Positions 8,413 through 16,938 of a stretch of 64,000 nt of DNA are shown here, piece after piece; position 1 is the first letter of the stretch, and every line of letters starts with the position of its first letter. Under the pieces are notes generated by a model. That model saw only the letters and a program-made list of their open reading frames with translations, was not told the DNA's origin and ran no database searches. The stretch covers positions 310,001 to 374,000 of the forward strand of contig NZ_JACHJV010000001.1 in NCBI RefSeq assembly GCF_014203855.1, written 5' to 3'. The position numbers and the translations under genes were made by a program. The stretch is from Kitasatospora kifunensis. Lineage in GTDB: Bacteria; Actinomycetota; Actinomycetes; Streptomycetales; Streptomycetaceae.

Positions 8413-8814
8413 ATGACCGACTACCCCATGCTCAACGTGTTCTGGACCATGCTGGAGTTCTTCCTGTGGGTCCTGTGGCTCTTCCTCCTCTTCAAAGTCC
8501 TCACCGACGTCTTCCGCAGCCACGACATGAGCGGCCTGGCCAAGGCCGGCTGGATCATCCTGGTGATCGTGCTGCCCTTCCTCGGCGTGCTGCTCTACGT
8601 GATCTTCCGCGGCAAGTCGATGGGCGAACGCGATCGCGAGCAGGCGCGGAAGGCGGACGAGGCCGTCAAGCAGTACATCCGCGAGGCGGCCGGGCCGCCC
8701 GCGACGGCGGCGGACTCACACGTCGACGCACTGGCCAGACTCGCCGACCTCAAGGCCAACGGCGCGCTGACCGAGCAGGAGTACCAGCGGGCCAAGGAGA
8801 AGCTCCTCTCCTGA
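8413..8814 (+). CDS. Membrane protein with PLD-nuclease-N-like and SHOCT domains
   Basis: This is a 133-residue protein. Two membrane segments (about 8-30 and 46-66) form a PLDc_N-like hairpin ending in YVIFRGKSMGERD. A charged linker follows, and a SHOCT domain is at the C-terminus (about 106-133: ALARLADLKANGALTEQEYQ). SHOCT domains are short oligomerisation or attachment modules. It is common in Streptomyces but its function is unknown. Start ATG 8413 lies behind AGGAG at 8402-8406. Confidence 0.85.
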   Translation: MTDYPMLNVFWTMLEFFLWVLWLFLLFKVLTDVFRSHDMSGLAKAGWIILVIVLPFLGVLLYVIFRGKSMGERDREQARKADEAVKQYIREAAGPPATAADSHVDALARLADLKANGALTEQEYQRAKEKLLS

Positions 8815-8847
8815 ACCGCCGACAGCCGACGAACTCGGGCCAGCGTG

Positions 8848-9954
8848 TCAGGAGCGCTTGCGGCGCCTGCGGCGGTGCTCCTCCTCCTGCTGGAAGGCGA
8901 CCATCAGCTCCTTGGCGGTGTCGTCGAGTTCGATCGGTGCGTCCTCGTCGGGGATCGAGCCCTGCTCGCGCAGGATGCGGTCGTGCTCCAGGATCGGCAA
9001 CTCCGGGTCGTGGTCGCTGGGGCGCGGCGGCTCGGGGCCGTCGGGCCCGATCCGGACCAGTCGCTCGACGCGCACGATCCGCCAGTGGCGTCCGCACACC
9101 TCCAGATCGGCGCCCCGCTCCTCCTCGAACAGGTCCGCCGCGCCGGCGTAGCTGGCACGCTCCTCGGGGTCGAGTCGGCGCATGATCGGCGCCATCACCC
9201 GCAGGTGCACCGCCAGCACCTCGCGGGCGCCTTGCGGGCTGGTGGCGTCGGCGCCGGAGAAGGGGGCCCAGTGTCCGCCGATCCGCTCGGCGGTCATGAA
9301 GGTGGCCGGGAGCAGCACCCCGCCCGGGTGCTCCCGGGCGGCCACCAGTGAGTCATCGCGAACATCCGCAGGGACGGTGCCCTCGGCCCGGACGAGGGCG
9401 AGGAGTTCGGCCTTCAGGATCCCCTCGGACATGCCGGTCGGGGTCACCGGATCGATCACGAAGCCGGCGCTCGGGTCCGGGGCCTCGTTGCCCCGGCCCA
9501 GCTCGGCGGGATCCGGGTCACTGGGGCGCGGCGGCTCGGGGCCGTCGGGGCCGGTGCGGATGAACCGCTCGGCCCGCACGACCCGGTAGCGGGTGCCGAG
9601 CACGGTCATCTCGTCGACCTTCTCCCAGTCGAGCTTCACCGCCGCCCGCATGCACTCCTCGTGGTCAGCCTCCCGGCCTGCCTGCTCCGCTTCCTGGGCG
9701 AGTCGGCGGAAGGTCATCGACATGCCCTCGCGAGCACCCTGGGGCGTGTCGTTGCAGAAGAACCGGTGGAGTTTCCAACCACCCTCCTCCCGTTCCTGGG
9801 CGACCCCGAAGACCGGCCCACCGGCCGACACCATCAGGGGGTAGGCCTCCCGCGCCTGCCACGCCTCCACGTCGGCCAGCGCCGCGACCGGAGCATCCGG
9901 CGCGGTCATCCTGATCGTGCGGTAAGCGGGGACATCCTCACCATGCTCAGCCAT
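8848..9954 (-). CDS. DUF5954-type protein with internal duplication
   Basis: This 368-residue cytoplasmic protein resembles the Streptomyces DUF5954 family; I recognise it by its repeated signature rather than by a search. The motif R-(V/I)-V-R-x-E-R followed by GPDGPEPPRPSD occurs twice, around residues 125-150 and 310-335, which points to an ancient tandem duplication of a roughly 180-residue unit. The C-terminus is a very basic RRRRRKRS tail after an acidic helix. I chose ATG 9954 because it gives the conserved N-terminus; the frame also runs to 10035. It stands alone and no function is known. Confidence 0.75.
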   Translation of the reverse strand: MAEHGEDVPAYRTIRMTAPDAPVAALADVEAWQAREAYPLMVSAGGPVFGVAQEREEGGWKLHRFFCNDTPQGAREGMSMTFRRLAQEAEQAGREADHEECMRAAVKLDWEKVDEMTVLGTRYRVVRAERFIRTGPDGPEPPRPSDPDPAELGRGNEAPDPSAGFVIDPVTPTGMSEGILKAELLALVRAEGTVPADVRDDSLVAAREHPGGVLLPATFMTAERIGGHWAPFSGADATSPQGAREVLAVHLRVMAPIMRRLDPEERASYAGAADLFEEERGADLEVCGRHWRIVRVERLVRIGPDGPEPPRPSDHDPELPILEHDRILREQGSIPDEDAPIELDDTAKELMVAFQQEEEHRRRRRKRS

Positions 9955-10158
9955 GTGAGCAGAATGCCCCCGGCCGCCCACGCTCCGCAGCCGAAGCGCC
10001 ATCCACGACCCGATCGGGCGACCTACCGACGACACGCGCAGGCCGGGCGCCGCCGCTGCTCTAGAGTGGGCCGTTCACCCCGGAAGTCATGCGGGCCGAG
10101 CGGCAGCGCCACTCACCCGACTGCGGAAGGGAGTTGATGAGGGCACCTGCGCGGTCCC

Positions 10159-10593
10159 TCAGTCGAGACAGAACTCGTTGCCCTCGATGTCCTGCATCAC
10201 GATGCACGACTCGTTGACGCCATCGGCACGCAGGAGTTGCACGCGTACCGCGCCGAGCGCGATCAGTCGTGCGCACTCGGCCTCAAGTGTGGCGAGGCGC
10301 TCTTCACCCACGAGCCCGGTGCCGGCCCGCACGTCAAGGTGCAGCCGATTCTTGACGACCTTGCCTTCGGGAACGCGCTGGAAGTACAGTCGCGGGCCCA
10401 CACCCGAGGGATCAAGGCAGGCGAACGATGAACCCTGATCCTCGGGCGGCAGCGAGCGATCGAAATCGTCCCAGGTGGCAAACCCCTCCGGTGGCGGCGG
10501 TACGACGTACCCCAACACCTCGCACCAGAAGCGAGCGACGCGCTCAGGTACTGCGCAGTCGAAGGTGACTTGGATCTGCCTGATCGGTGCCAT
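10159..10593 (-). CDS. VOC (glyoxalase/bleomycin-resistance fold) protein
   Basis: This 144-residue protein has the paired beta-alpha-beta-beta-beta layout of the vicinal oxygen chelate superfamily. Visible features are the N-terminal strand IRQIQVTFDC, then FWCEVLGY, RLYFQRVPE and the closing MQDIEGNEFCLD, which is typical of glyoxalase-like domains in streptomycetes. Substrate and metal are unknown. ATG 10593 has AGGACC just upstream; an in-frame start at 10638 would add 15 poorly conserved residues. Confidence 0.85.
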   Translation of the reverse strand: MAPIRQIQVTFDCAVPERVARFWCEVLGYVVPPPPEGFATWDDFDRSLPPEDQGSSFACLDPSGVGPRLYFQRVPEGKVVKNRLHLDVRAGTGLVGEERLATLEAECARLIALGAVRVQLLRADGVNESCIVMQDIEGNEFCLD

Positions 10594-10748
10594 CGGTCCT
10601 CCATAACGCGTGCTGTTCACCAAGACCCCGGATGTCATCGCCTCGTGGAGAGCTGACGCGTCACCAGGGATGCATCGATGTCCACCTCGTCGTGCACCTT
10701 GGTGACCTCGGTCACGGCGAGCGAGCCTGCCACATGGTCACCCGAGGC

Positions 10749-12008
10749 TCAACCGATTTTCCGAGCCCCGCGATACTTGATGTTGACGGCCGAAGCCCGC
10801 GCCAGTGCCACGGGGTTCAAGAAGCGCAGCGGGCCGATCAGGCGGGATGCAAACAGGTGGACGTGCCGCGCCGCCCGCTCGTCGCGCGCTGCCGCCGAAA
10901 ACATCAGCCGCTCCCCGGGGTTGAACGGACGGGCCTTGGCGAAGTCGGCGGCCAGGTAATGGTGACCGCGCAACCGACGCCGGTGTCCGCGTGCGTACGC
11001 CGCGAGCGACCTGTCGAGGTCACCGCGACCGGTTACGGCCGAGGCGACCGCCTCTGCCAGCCATTGCGCGGACTCCAGAGCCCACCCGCATCCCACTCCC
11101 CACAGGGGGTCGCTGGTCAGCGCGGCGTCGCCGATGAACGCGACGCCCGGTGCGGTCGGCCTGCGGCTGTGCAGCGGGTAGTTGACACTGCCGATGATCT
11201 TCGTGATGCGCTCGGCGGAGTCGATGGGCGGCGCCTCGGGCAGGGCGCGGACGAATGCGAGGAAGTTGCCCTCCAGGTCTTCCCGGAAGGCCGGCAGCCA
11301 TTTCTTGTCCGGCACCACCGCGATGACCGTCACCCCGTCGTCGTTGGGAAACGCGTACGCCATGTCGGGCTCGAGGAACCAGGTCTGAGCGATTCCGCCG
11401 TGCAGCGGAAGATTGCGGAAGTGCGCGAAATAGGCGAACCGCCTGTTCTCGTGCTGCCGAGCAGGCACCCCGGCGAACTTTGCCACGGCCGAGTCCTTGC
11501 CATCGGCGCCGACCACCAGGCGGGCCCGGATCTCACGCTCGCCCTGTGGTGTCGACGCGCGCACCCCCAGGGTTCGCCCGGCTTCCCGGACCAGCCCGGT
11601 CACCTGGTGACCGAGGAGCAGATCGACGCCGGGGCTCTGCGCCGCGCGGGACCTGATCAACGGGTCGAGGGTGCTGCGCCGAACGTTGTACGCGTACGGC
11701 AGCTCAGGACCCGCCGGCGCTGCCTTCGGCTCGATCCATCCCCAACGGGTGTACCAGCGGGCGTGGTTGCGGACAGCTCCCGCGTTCTCGAGGGCGGGTA
11801 TGAGGCCGAGTTCGTCCAGCACCGGGTAGGCGTTGGCGGTGAGCGAGTGGGTGCAGAGCACCTTGTACGCTTCGGGGTCCGAGTGGCGTTCCAGCAGCGC
11901 GACGCGGACACCGCGTCGAGCGAGCAAGATCGCCGCGGCGCTGCCGGCGAGGCTGGCTCCGCTGATGACGACGTCGTAGTCGTATCCCGCGCTCTCAGGC
12001 CTGGTCAT
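10749..12008 (-). CDS. FAD-dependent oxidoreductase (geranylgeranyl-reductase-like)
   Basis: This is a 419-residue flavoprotein. The N-terminal dinucleotide fold VVISGASLAGSAAAILLARRG (about 13-33) is followed by ALLERH, the FAD-binding GADG (VVGADGKDS), and the second FAD motif FIGDAALTSDPLWGVGCGWALESA. This is the architecture of FAD-dependent halogenases, hydroxylases and geranylgeranyl reductases. No secondary-metabolite genes are adjacent, so the substrate is open. Start ATG 12008; the in-frame extension to 12092 lacks a better ribosome site. The 184-bp gap to the divergent nitroreductase gene presumably holds promoters for both. Confidence 0.85.
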   Translation of the reverse strand: MTRPESAGYDYDVVISGASLAGSAAAILLARRGVRVALLERHSDPEAYKVLCTHSLTANAYPVLDELGLIPALENAGAVRNHARWYTRWGWIEPKAAPAGPELPYAYNVRRSTLDPLIRSRAAQSPGVDLLLGHQVTGLVREAGRTLGVRASTPQGEREIRARLVVGADGKDSAVAKFAGVPARQHENRRFAYFAHFRNLPLHGGIAQTWFLEPDMAYAFPNDDGVTVIAVVPDKKWLPAFREDLEGNFLAFVRALPEAPPIDSAERITKIIGSVNYPLHSRRPTAPGVAFIGDAALTSDPLWGVGCGWALESAQWLAEAVASAVTGRGDLDRSLAAYARGHRRRLRGHHYLAADFAKARPFNPGERLMFSAAARDERAARHVHLFASRLIGPLRFLNPVALARASAVNIKYRGARKIG

Positions 12009-12192
12009 GCACTGATCGCCCCCTTCGGAGTGTGGTGCCGTTCGTGGGAGTGGTGCAGTGCCACTGCTGTCAGGAACATGAGCAATTGTCAAGAGTTACG
12101 GCTCGGGTGACGTGTGATCAGACTGTGCTGCCCCCCGTGCCTTCAACCCTGAATACGGTAGAGGGGCCCGGTCGAATGAGAGGACGCAAGGC

Positions 12193-12858
12193 ATGGACGT
12201 GTATGAGGCCGTGGACAGTCGCCGGGCCGTGCGGGCGTTCAGCGATGAGCCGGTGCCCAAAGAGATCCTCGAACGAGTGCTGACCGCAGCGACACGGGCT
12301 CCGTCCAGTGGGAATCTCCAGCCGTGGCACGTGTATGTCGTGACCGGCGAACCCTTGGCCGAGCTGAAGAGGCACGCGACGGCCAGGGCACAGGCGGGAG
12401 ACCCGGGTGATGAGCGGGAGTATCCGATGTACCCGGCCGAACTGACCCCGCCGTATCTGGACCGCTTCTCCGCCGCGGCAGCACAGCGCTACGAAGCGTT
12501 GGGGATCGAGCGCGACGACCCCGACCGGCCCCGGAAGATCGCCACCTTGAACTCGGAGGCGTTCGGGGCGCCGGTCGTCCTGTTCTGCTACCTCGACCCG
12601 ACGATGGGGCCCGGACAGTGGGGTGACGCGGGGATGTACTTGCAGACGGTCATGCTGTTGCTGAGGGCGGAAGGCTTGCACAGCTGCCCCCAGGTGATGT
12701 GGACCATGTACCGCAAGACCGTCAGCCGAACAGTCGGAGCCGATGACGAGCTCGTGCTGTTCTGCGGCGTCTCGGTGGGATTCGAGAAGGAAGGCGTGCC
12801 GCCGCTGCGTACCGGGCGGGCGGACATGACGGAAACGGTGAGCTTCATCGGAATGTGA
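12193..12858 (+). CDS. Nitroreductase-family FMN oxidoreductase
   Basis: This is a 221-residue nitroreductase. The N-terminal SRRAVRAFSDEPVP and RAPSSGNLQPWHVYVV are the FMN-phosphate-binding segments of the family. The C-terminal SVGFEK and the short tail are also typical. It reduces nitro groups, quinones or related substrates with NAD(P)H. Start ATG 12193 follows GAGAGGA (12178-12184). It diverges from the FAD oxidoreductase and converges with the conflict-system operon that follows. Confidence 0.88.
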   Translation: MDVYEAVDSRRAVRAFSDEPVPKEILERVLTAATRAPSSGNLQPWHVYVVTGEPLAELKRHATARAQAGDPGDEREYPMYPAELTPPYLDRFSAAAAQRYEALGIERDDPDRPRKIATLNSEAFGAPVVLFCYLDPTMGPGQWGDAGMYLQTVMLLLRAEGLHSCPQVMWTMYRKTVSRTVGADDELVLFCGVSVGFEKEGVPPLRTGRADMTETVSFIGM

Positions 12859-12909
12859 CCGCCGGACGGCCGAGATCGAGCCGAGATCAACAGGGACAGG
12901 CACCGATCG

Positions 12910-15900
12910 TCAGTCCGGTCCAGGGCGTGACACCGAGGTACCCGTGTCCAGCCTGGGCGGGGGCGGCTCCGTGCGACCGAACGCATCGTTGAGGCGGGGA
13001 CGGGAGAGTCCGCTGGGCAGCGCGCGCTCCTTGAACGCCTTCTGGGCGCGAATCGCGGCGTGCTGGAAGATCAGATCGAATTCCCGTTCGGTGGGGATCC
13101 CTTCGGTGTCGTCGCGGCCCGCCAACCGGAAGGACGGACGGGCCACCCGAGACCGCTGGCTCAGCGCCTCCTCGCTGAGCGCGGCCATCGGCCCGGTCTC
13201 GGCCGCGCACTGCGGATCGTCGCGGTTCCACGGCTCCACCACGGTGACCCAGGCGGGGCTGCGGCGGGCGAGCTCCCGCACCAGTTGGGCTCGCTGGGGG
13301 TCACTCAGCGCCCACCGGTCGATCAGCACCACGGCGGGGCCCTGCGGCCGCTCCAGTTCCATCAGCCGGGCCGCCGCCTCGCCCTCGAACTCCTGAATCG
13401 TCGGGTTGAGGTCGCACTGCCGGGCGAGCTGCGCCGCCCTCTCGGCAAGGCTGACCGCAGCGCCCCGGACGTAGGGCGACCAGTCGGTGCGGCGGGCGCC
13501 GTAGTAGGCCCGGTCGCGGTGCCCGGGGACCTCGCTCTCCTTGAACGAGAGCACCGCGATGGTGAGTTCGTCGGCCGCCGAGCCGACGGGGAAGGCCGAG
13601 GGGTTGGTGGTGAAGTCGACCGGTTCGACCACCGGGACCACCGTCTCCAGCGCCGCCTCGACGATCCGCCGGGCCAGTCGGTAGACCACCTTCTCGTACA
13701 GCCCCTGGTGATGGCGCTGGGCCATCAGCGCGTACAGGCCCTCCTCGGCATAGGCAGGCGGGAAGCCGCGGTGATTGTACTGCAGGGCACTCGCCACCGG
13801 CGGCAGTGCGCTCTCGCGCATGCCCACCCAGAGCACCGGCACGATCGCGCTGTTCTCCGTCGGCCTACCGCCCGGGGCGCTGGCCTCGCGCTGGGCGAAG
13901 GTGGACCACTCCTGACCGCACGGGGTGCTGCGGAACAGCCGCGGATGGTAGAGCGGCACGAAGACCCGGCAGGTGGCCAGCGCCTCGGAGATCTTCACCG
14001 CCCAGTCCTCCCCCTGGCGCATGGTCTCGTCCATGAACCCGACCGGCTCGGCCGCCGGGAGCGGGGTGAGCTGCAGCACCGCCTCGCACAGGTCCTCGTA
14101 GAACTGGCTGACCCGCACATTGGGATTGCGCGTACCCACCGTCGGCATGTGCGCGTAGGAGAGGTAGAAGTGCGGCCGTATCGAGTTCGTCCTGGTGACG
14201 GGGGCCGCTCGGGTCCGCTCCCGCGCGATGACGGGCTCCCGTGGCTCACCCGCCACCGGCCCGGCATCGAGCCGCTCACCGGGGCCGGGGCTAAGCGGGG
14301 CCGGCCGGTCCGGGCCGCCGGTCAGGCGGGTCAGCAGTGCCGCGCTCCCCCAGGCGAACGGGGTGCCGTGCACCGGCAGCCCGTCAACGCCTTCGGGCTC
14401 GCCCAGCAGAGCCGGTACGACCTGGCCATGCCCGGTTCGGCGCGCCAGGTGCCCGGCGAGCCGGTGACCGGCATCGAGCAGCTCCTGGGTCGGTACCGCG
14501 TCAAGGAGTCGGTCGCGCACCGCCGGTGGGAAGTCGAAGAGCTGCTGCTGCGCGAGCGGTGCCGTGGCGCTCTCCGCCGACCACCGCACGGGCTCCAGCA
14601 GTCCGCTGAGGAACACCTCGGCGAGCGGCACCGGATCACCGCCGGCTCGCAGGTCGTCCTGCACCAGTCGCATCACCGGCACCGTGAACGGCGCCACCGC
14701 CGCGAGCCGGGCCGCCAGGCGTTTGGCCTCGGGTGAGGCTACCGCCCGGAACCGGGCCAGCAGTTCGGCCGGACTCGACTCTGCCGGACTCGACTCGACC
14801 GGGTCCAGCTCACCCCAATTCGGCTCACCCGGACCCGACTCGGCCACCGCGCCCGCCTGGCCACGCTCGGCCGACCGCTCAGGGTCCGGGGTGTCGTCCC
14901 AGAGCATCACGGGGCGGGGGCCACGGGCACCGGCGATCGTCCTGGCCCAGCCGGTCAGTGCGGCCGGCACCAGTTCGACCACGGGCACCGGGATGCCCCG
15001 GGAGGTGGACCGCCAGCAGGCGTTGGGCTCACCAGGCAGGCTGCTGCGCACGCGGTGGTGCCCCGCTCTCAGCCCCGTGCCCGCCCACATCCAGCGCGGC
15101 AGCATCTGGACCACCGCGACCGGCCCGCAGCTCCCCCAGCGGTCCAGGACAGCGCGCATCCGCCCGTCCCGCCAGGCCGCACCGACCCCGTCGCTGACCA
15201 CCAGGACCAGGCTCTGCCCGCCAGGATCCGCGAGCACACCCGGGCTCAGCCGCGGGGTGCCGGTGCCGAACGGCTTCCCACGCAGCCGTACCGGCCCCGG
15301 TCCGCGGGTGCCCAGGCCGTACGCCTTCACCTGCCGGAAGGCGCCGCTGCGTTCGAGGAGCAGTTGGAGCTCGACCACGGTCCGCTGCCAGAGCAGCATC
15401 GACAGGCCGTCGTCGATCACCAGGGAGCACCGCAGCCAGCGTTCCCGACCGACCCTCAGGACCGGCTCCAGCAGGCCGGTTTCGGCGAACCGGGCCGCGG
15501 TTGCCTCCTCGTCGAGGTCGGACCGATGCCAGGCACGGCGGTACTGCTTGATCGGGCGCAGCGCGCGGGCGAGCTTGAGCTCCTCGGCCAGTGCCCGGCT
15601 CCCCGGCAGCCGCACGGGCCGGCCGACGGTGGCCAGATCCGTCCCGTGCCGGGAGCCGGCGTGCAGGGGGCGGAGCCCGGCGAGGTCCATATCCTCGTCG
15701 TCCGGGTCCTGGTCCGGGTCGGGCTCCCCCTGCGTCACCGACGGTGCTCCGGTTCGCGGATCCGCCGAGCCGACCGACCGCGCGCTGACCGCCCGTTCGA
15801 GCGGCAGCTCCGCTGCGCCGGTCAGCCGGCCGGCCAGCCAGAGCACGTCGCGCAGCTCCACCGGATCCAGCTCCACCCCGCTGTTCGCCAGCAGGCGCAG

Positions 15901-15948
15901 CGCGGTGGTCAGCGGTGCGCTGTCGCCCGCGGCCTGCTCGGCGGACAT
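12910..15948 (-). CDS. SAV_2336/vWA-like protein fused to TIR-like FxsC domain
   Basis: This 1012-residue protein is the last gene of a four-gene operon. Residues 1-60 match the SAV_2336 N-terminal helical region. Residues about 170-290 look like a degenerate vWA fold (SLVIDDGLSM in place of DxSxS, then LVVSDGVG). Residues about 400-545 are helical. Residues about 592-770 are TIR-like (HFYLSYAH, then CGQEW, where Glu680 could be the NADase glutamate). Residues 795-970 match the C-terminal part of FxsC-type proteins. In known families FxsC goes with FxSxx-COOH peptides, but no such peptide or FxsB radical SAM gene is seen here. As an effector it could cleave NAD+ once released by its partners. 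It starts 2 bp after the MoxR stop, so the genes are coupled. Confidence 0.82.
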   Translation of the reverse strand: MSAEQAAGDSAPLTTALRLLANSGVELDPVELRDVLWLAGRLTGAAELPLERAVSARSVGSADPRTGAPSVTQGEPDPDQDPDDEDMDLAGLRPLHAGSRHGTDLATVGRPVRLPGSRALAEELKLARALRPIKQYRRAWHRSDLDEEATAARFAETGLLEPVLRVGRERWLRCSLVIDDGLSMLLWQRTVVELQLLLERSGAFRQVKAYGLGTRGPGPVRLRGKPFGTGTPRLSPGVLADPGGQSLVLVVSDGVGAAWRDGRMRAVLDRWGSCGPVAVVQMLPRWMWAGTGLRAGHHRVRSSLPGEPNACWRSTSRGIPVPVVELVPAALTGWARTIAGARGPRPVMLWDDTPDPERSAERGQAGAVAESGPGEPNWGELDPVESSPAESSPAELLARFRAVASPEAKRLAARLAAVAPFTVPVMRLVQDDLRAGGDPVPLAEVFLSGLLEPVRWSAESATAPLAQQQLFDFPPAVRDRLLDAVPTQELLDAGHRLAGHLARRTGHGQVVPALLGEPEGVDGLPVHGTPFAWGSAALLTRLTGGPDRPAPLSPGPGERLDAGPVAGEPREPVIARERTRAAPVTRTNSIRPHFYLSYAHMPTVGTRNPNVRVSQFYEDLCEAVLQLTPLPAAEPVGFMDETMRQGEDWAVKISEALATCRVFVPLYHPRLFRSTPCGQEWSTFAQREASAPGGRPTENSAIVPVLWVGMRESALPPVASALQYNHRGFPPAYAEEGLYALMAQRHHQGLYEKVVYRLARRIVEAALETVVPVVEPVDFTTNPSAFPVGSAADELTIAVLSFKESEVPGHRDRAYYGARRTDWSPYVRGAAVSLAERAAQLARQCDLNPTIQEFEGEAAARLMELERPQGPAVVLIDRWALSDPQRAQLVRELARRSPAWVTVVEPWNRDDPQCAAETGPMAALSEEALSQRSRVARPSFRLAGRDDTEGIPTEREFDLIFQHAAIRAQKAFKERALPSGLSRPRLNDAFGRTEPPPPRLDTGTSVSRPGPD

Positions 15949-15950
15949 CG

Positions 15951-16925
15951 TCAGGCCGTCCCGCTGAGACTGCGGTAGACGGCGTCCAGGAGGTCCGCGG
16001 CCGACAGTTCGACGCCGGCGCCACGCAGGAAGACCGCGTTGAGCAGCTGATCCGTCGCCAACTCGCCCTGCTCACGCAGGTTCAGGAAGGCCGCGATCAG
16101 GTCCTCGGCGGACTCCAGTGCCTGCTCACCGAGGTGGGCCGCGACGATCCCGCGCAGTCGCTCCCCGGTCGGCTGGGGCAGATCGAGGCGCAGACAGCGG
16201 CGCAGGAAGGCCGGCGGGAACTCGCGCTCTCCGTTGCTGGTGATCACCACGACCGGGAACTCGGTGCACCGCACCCTGCCACGCACGACCGGGGTCCGGG
16301 CCGACGGATCGTCGGCGATGGCGACCAGCGTGGTGGACTGCGTCTCGGGCAGCCGGGCCAGTTCCGGGATCTCGAAGGTGCCGTCCTCGAAGACGGTGAG
16401 CAGATCGTTGGGCAGATCGACGTCGCCCTTGTCCAGTTCGTCCACCAGGAGCACCCGTGGCCTGCCGGTCGGGGCGAGTGCCGTGCCGAGCGGGCCGAGC
16501 CGGACGAAGTCGCCCACCGGGAGGTCCGCGCGGCGTCCCTCCCCGAGAACGGCGCTCTCCCGCAGGCGGCCGATGGCGTCGTAGCGGTAGAGCGCTTCCT
16601 GCACCGTGGAGCGGCTGTTGACCGGCCAGTGCAGCACGGCGCCCAGGTCGAGCTCGTGGGCGATCGCCCGCGCGAGCGAGGTCTTGCCGGTACCGGGGTA
16701 GCCGGTCACCAGCAGCGGCCTGCGCAGCAGCACCGCCGCCGTCACCACGTCGGCCTCCTGCGGCCCGATCAGGTAGGGGAACAGGGGCTCGGCACCGCCC
16801 GGTTCGGCCGGGTCCGGGCCGAAGCTGCGCCAGGGTGGCGCGGGCGGCAGGTCCACAGTGCGCCGCAGGTTGTCCCCCCGGAACAGTCGCCAGTCCCCGC
16901 CCTGCCGGCTGGGTTGATCGCTCAT
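15951..16925 (-). CDS. MoxR-family AAA+ ATPase
   Basis: This is a 324-residue AAA+ protein of the MoxR class. Walker A is GYPGTGKT (75-82), Walker B is VLLVDELDK (158-166), sensor 1 is VVITSNGE, and the arginine-finger region is FPPAFLRRCLRL. MoxR proteins remodel or activate vWA-containing partners using ATP. Here it lies between the trypsin/VMAP-like gene (13-bp gap) and the SAV_2336-TIR gene (2-bp gap), so the energised partner is probably one of these. Start ATG 16925 lies behind GAGAGGA. Confidence 0.9.
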   Translation of the reverse strand: MSDQPSRQGGDWRLFRGDNLRRTVDLPPAPPWRSFGPDPAEPGGAEPLFPYLIGPQEADVVTAAVLLRRPLLVTGYPGTGKTSLARAIAHELDLGAVLHWPVNSRSTVQEALYRYDAIGRLRESAVLGEGRRADLPVGDFVRLGPLGTALAPTGRPRVLLVDELDKGDVDLPNDLLTVFEDGTFEIPELARLPETQSTTLVAIADDPSARTPVVRGRVRCTEFPVVVITSNGEREFPPAFLRRCLRLDLPQPTGERLRGIVAAHLGEQALESAEDLIAAFLNLREQGELATDQLLNAVFLRGAGVELSAADLLDAVYRSLSGTA

Positions 16926-16938
16926 CGGTGTCGTCCTC

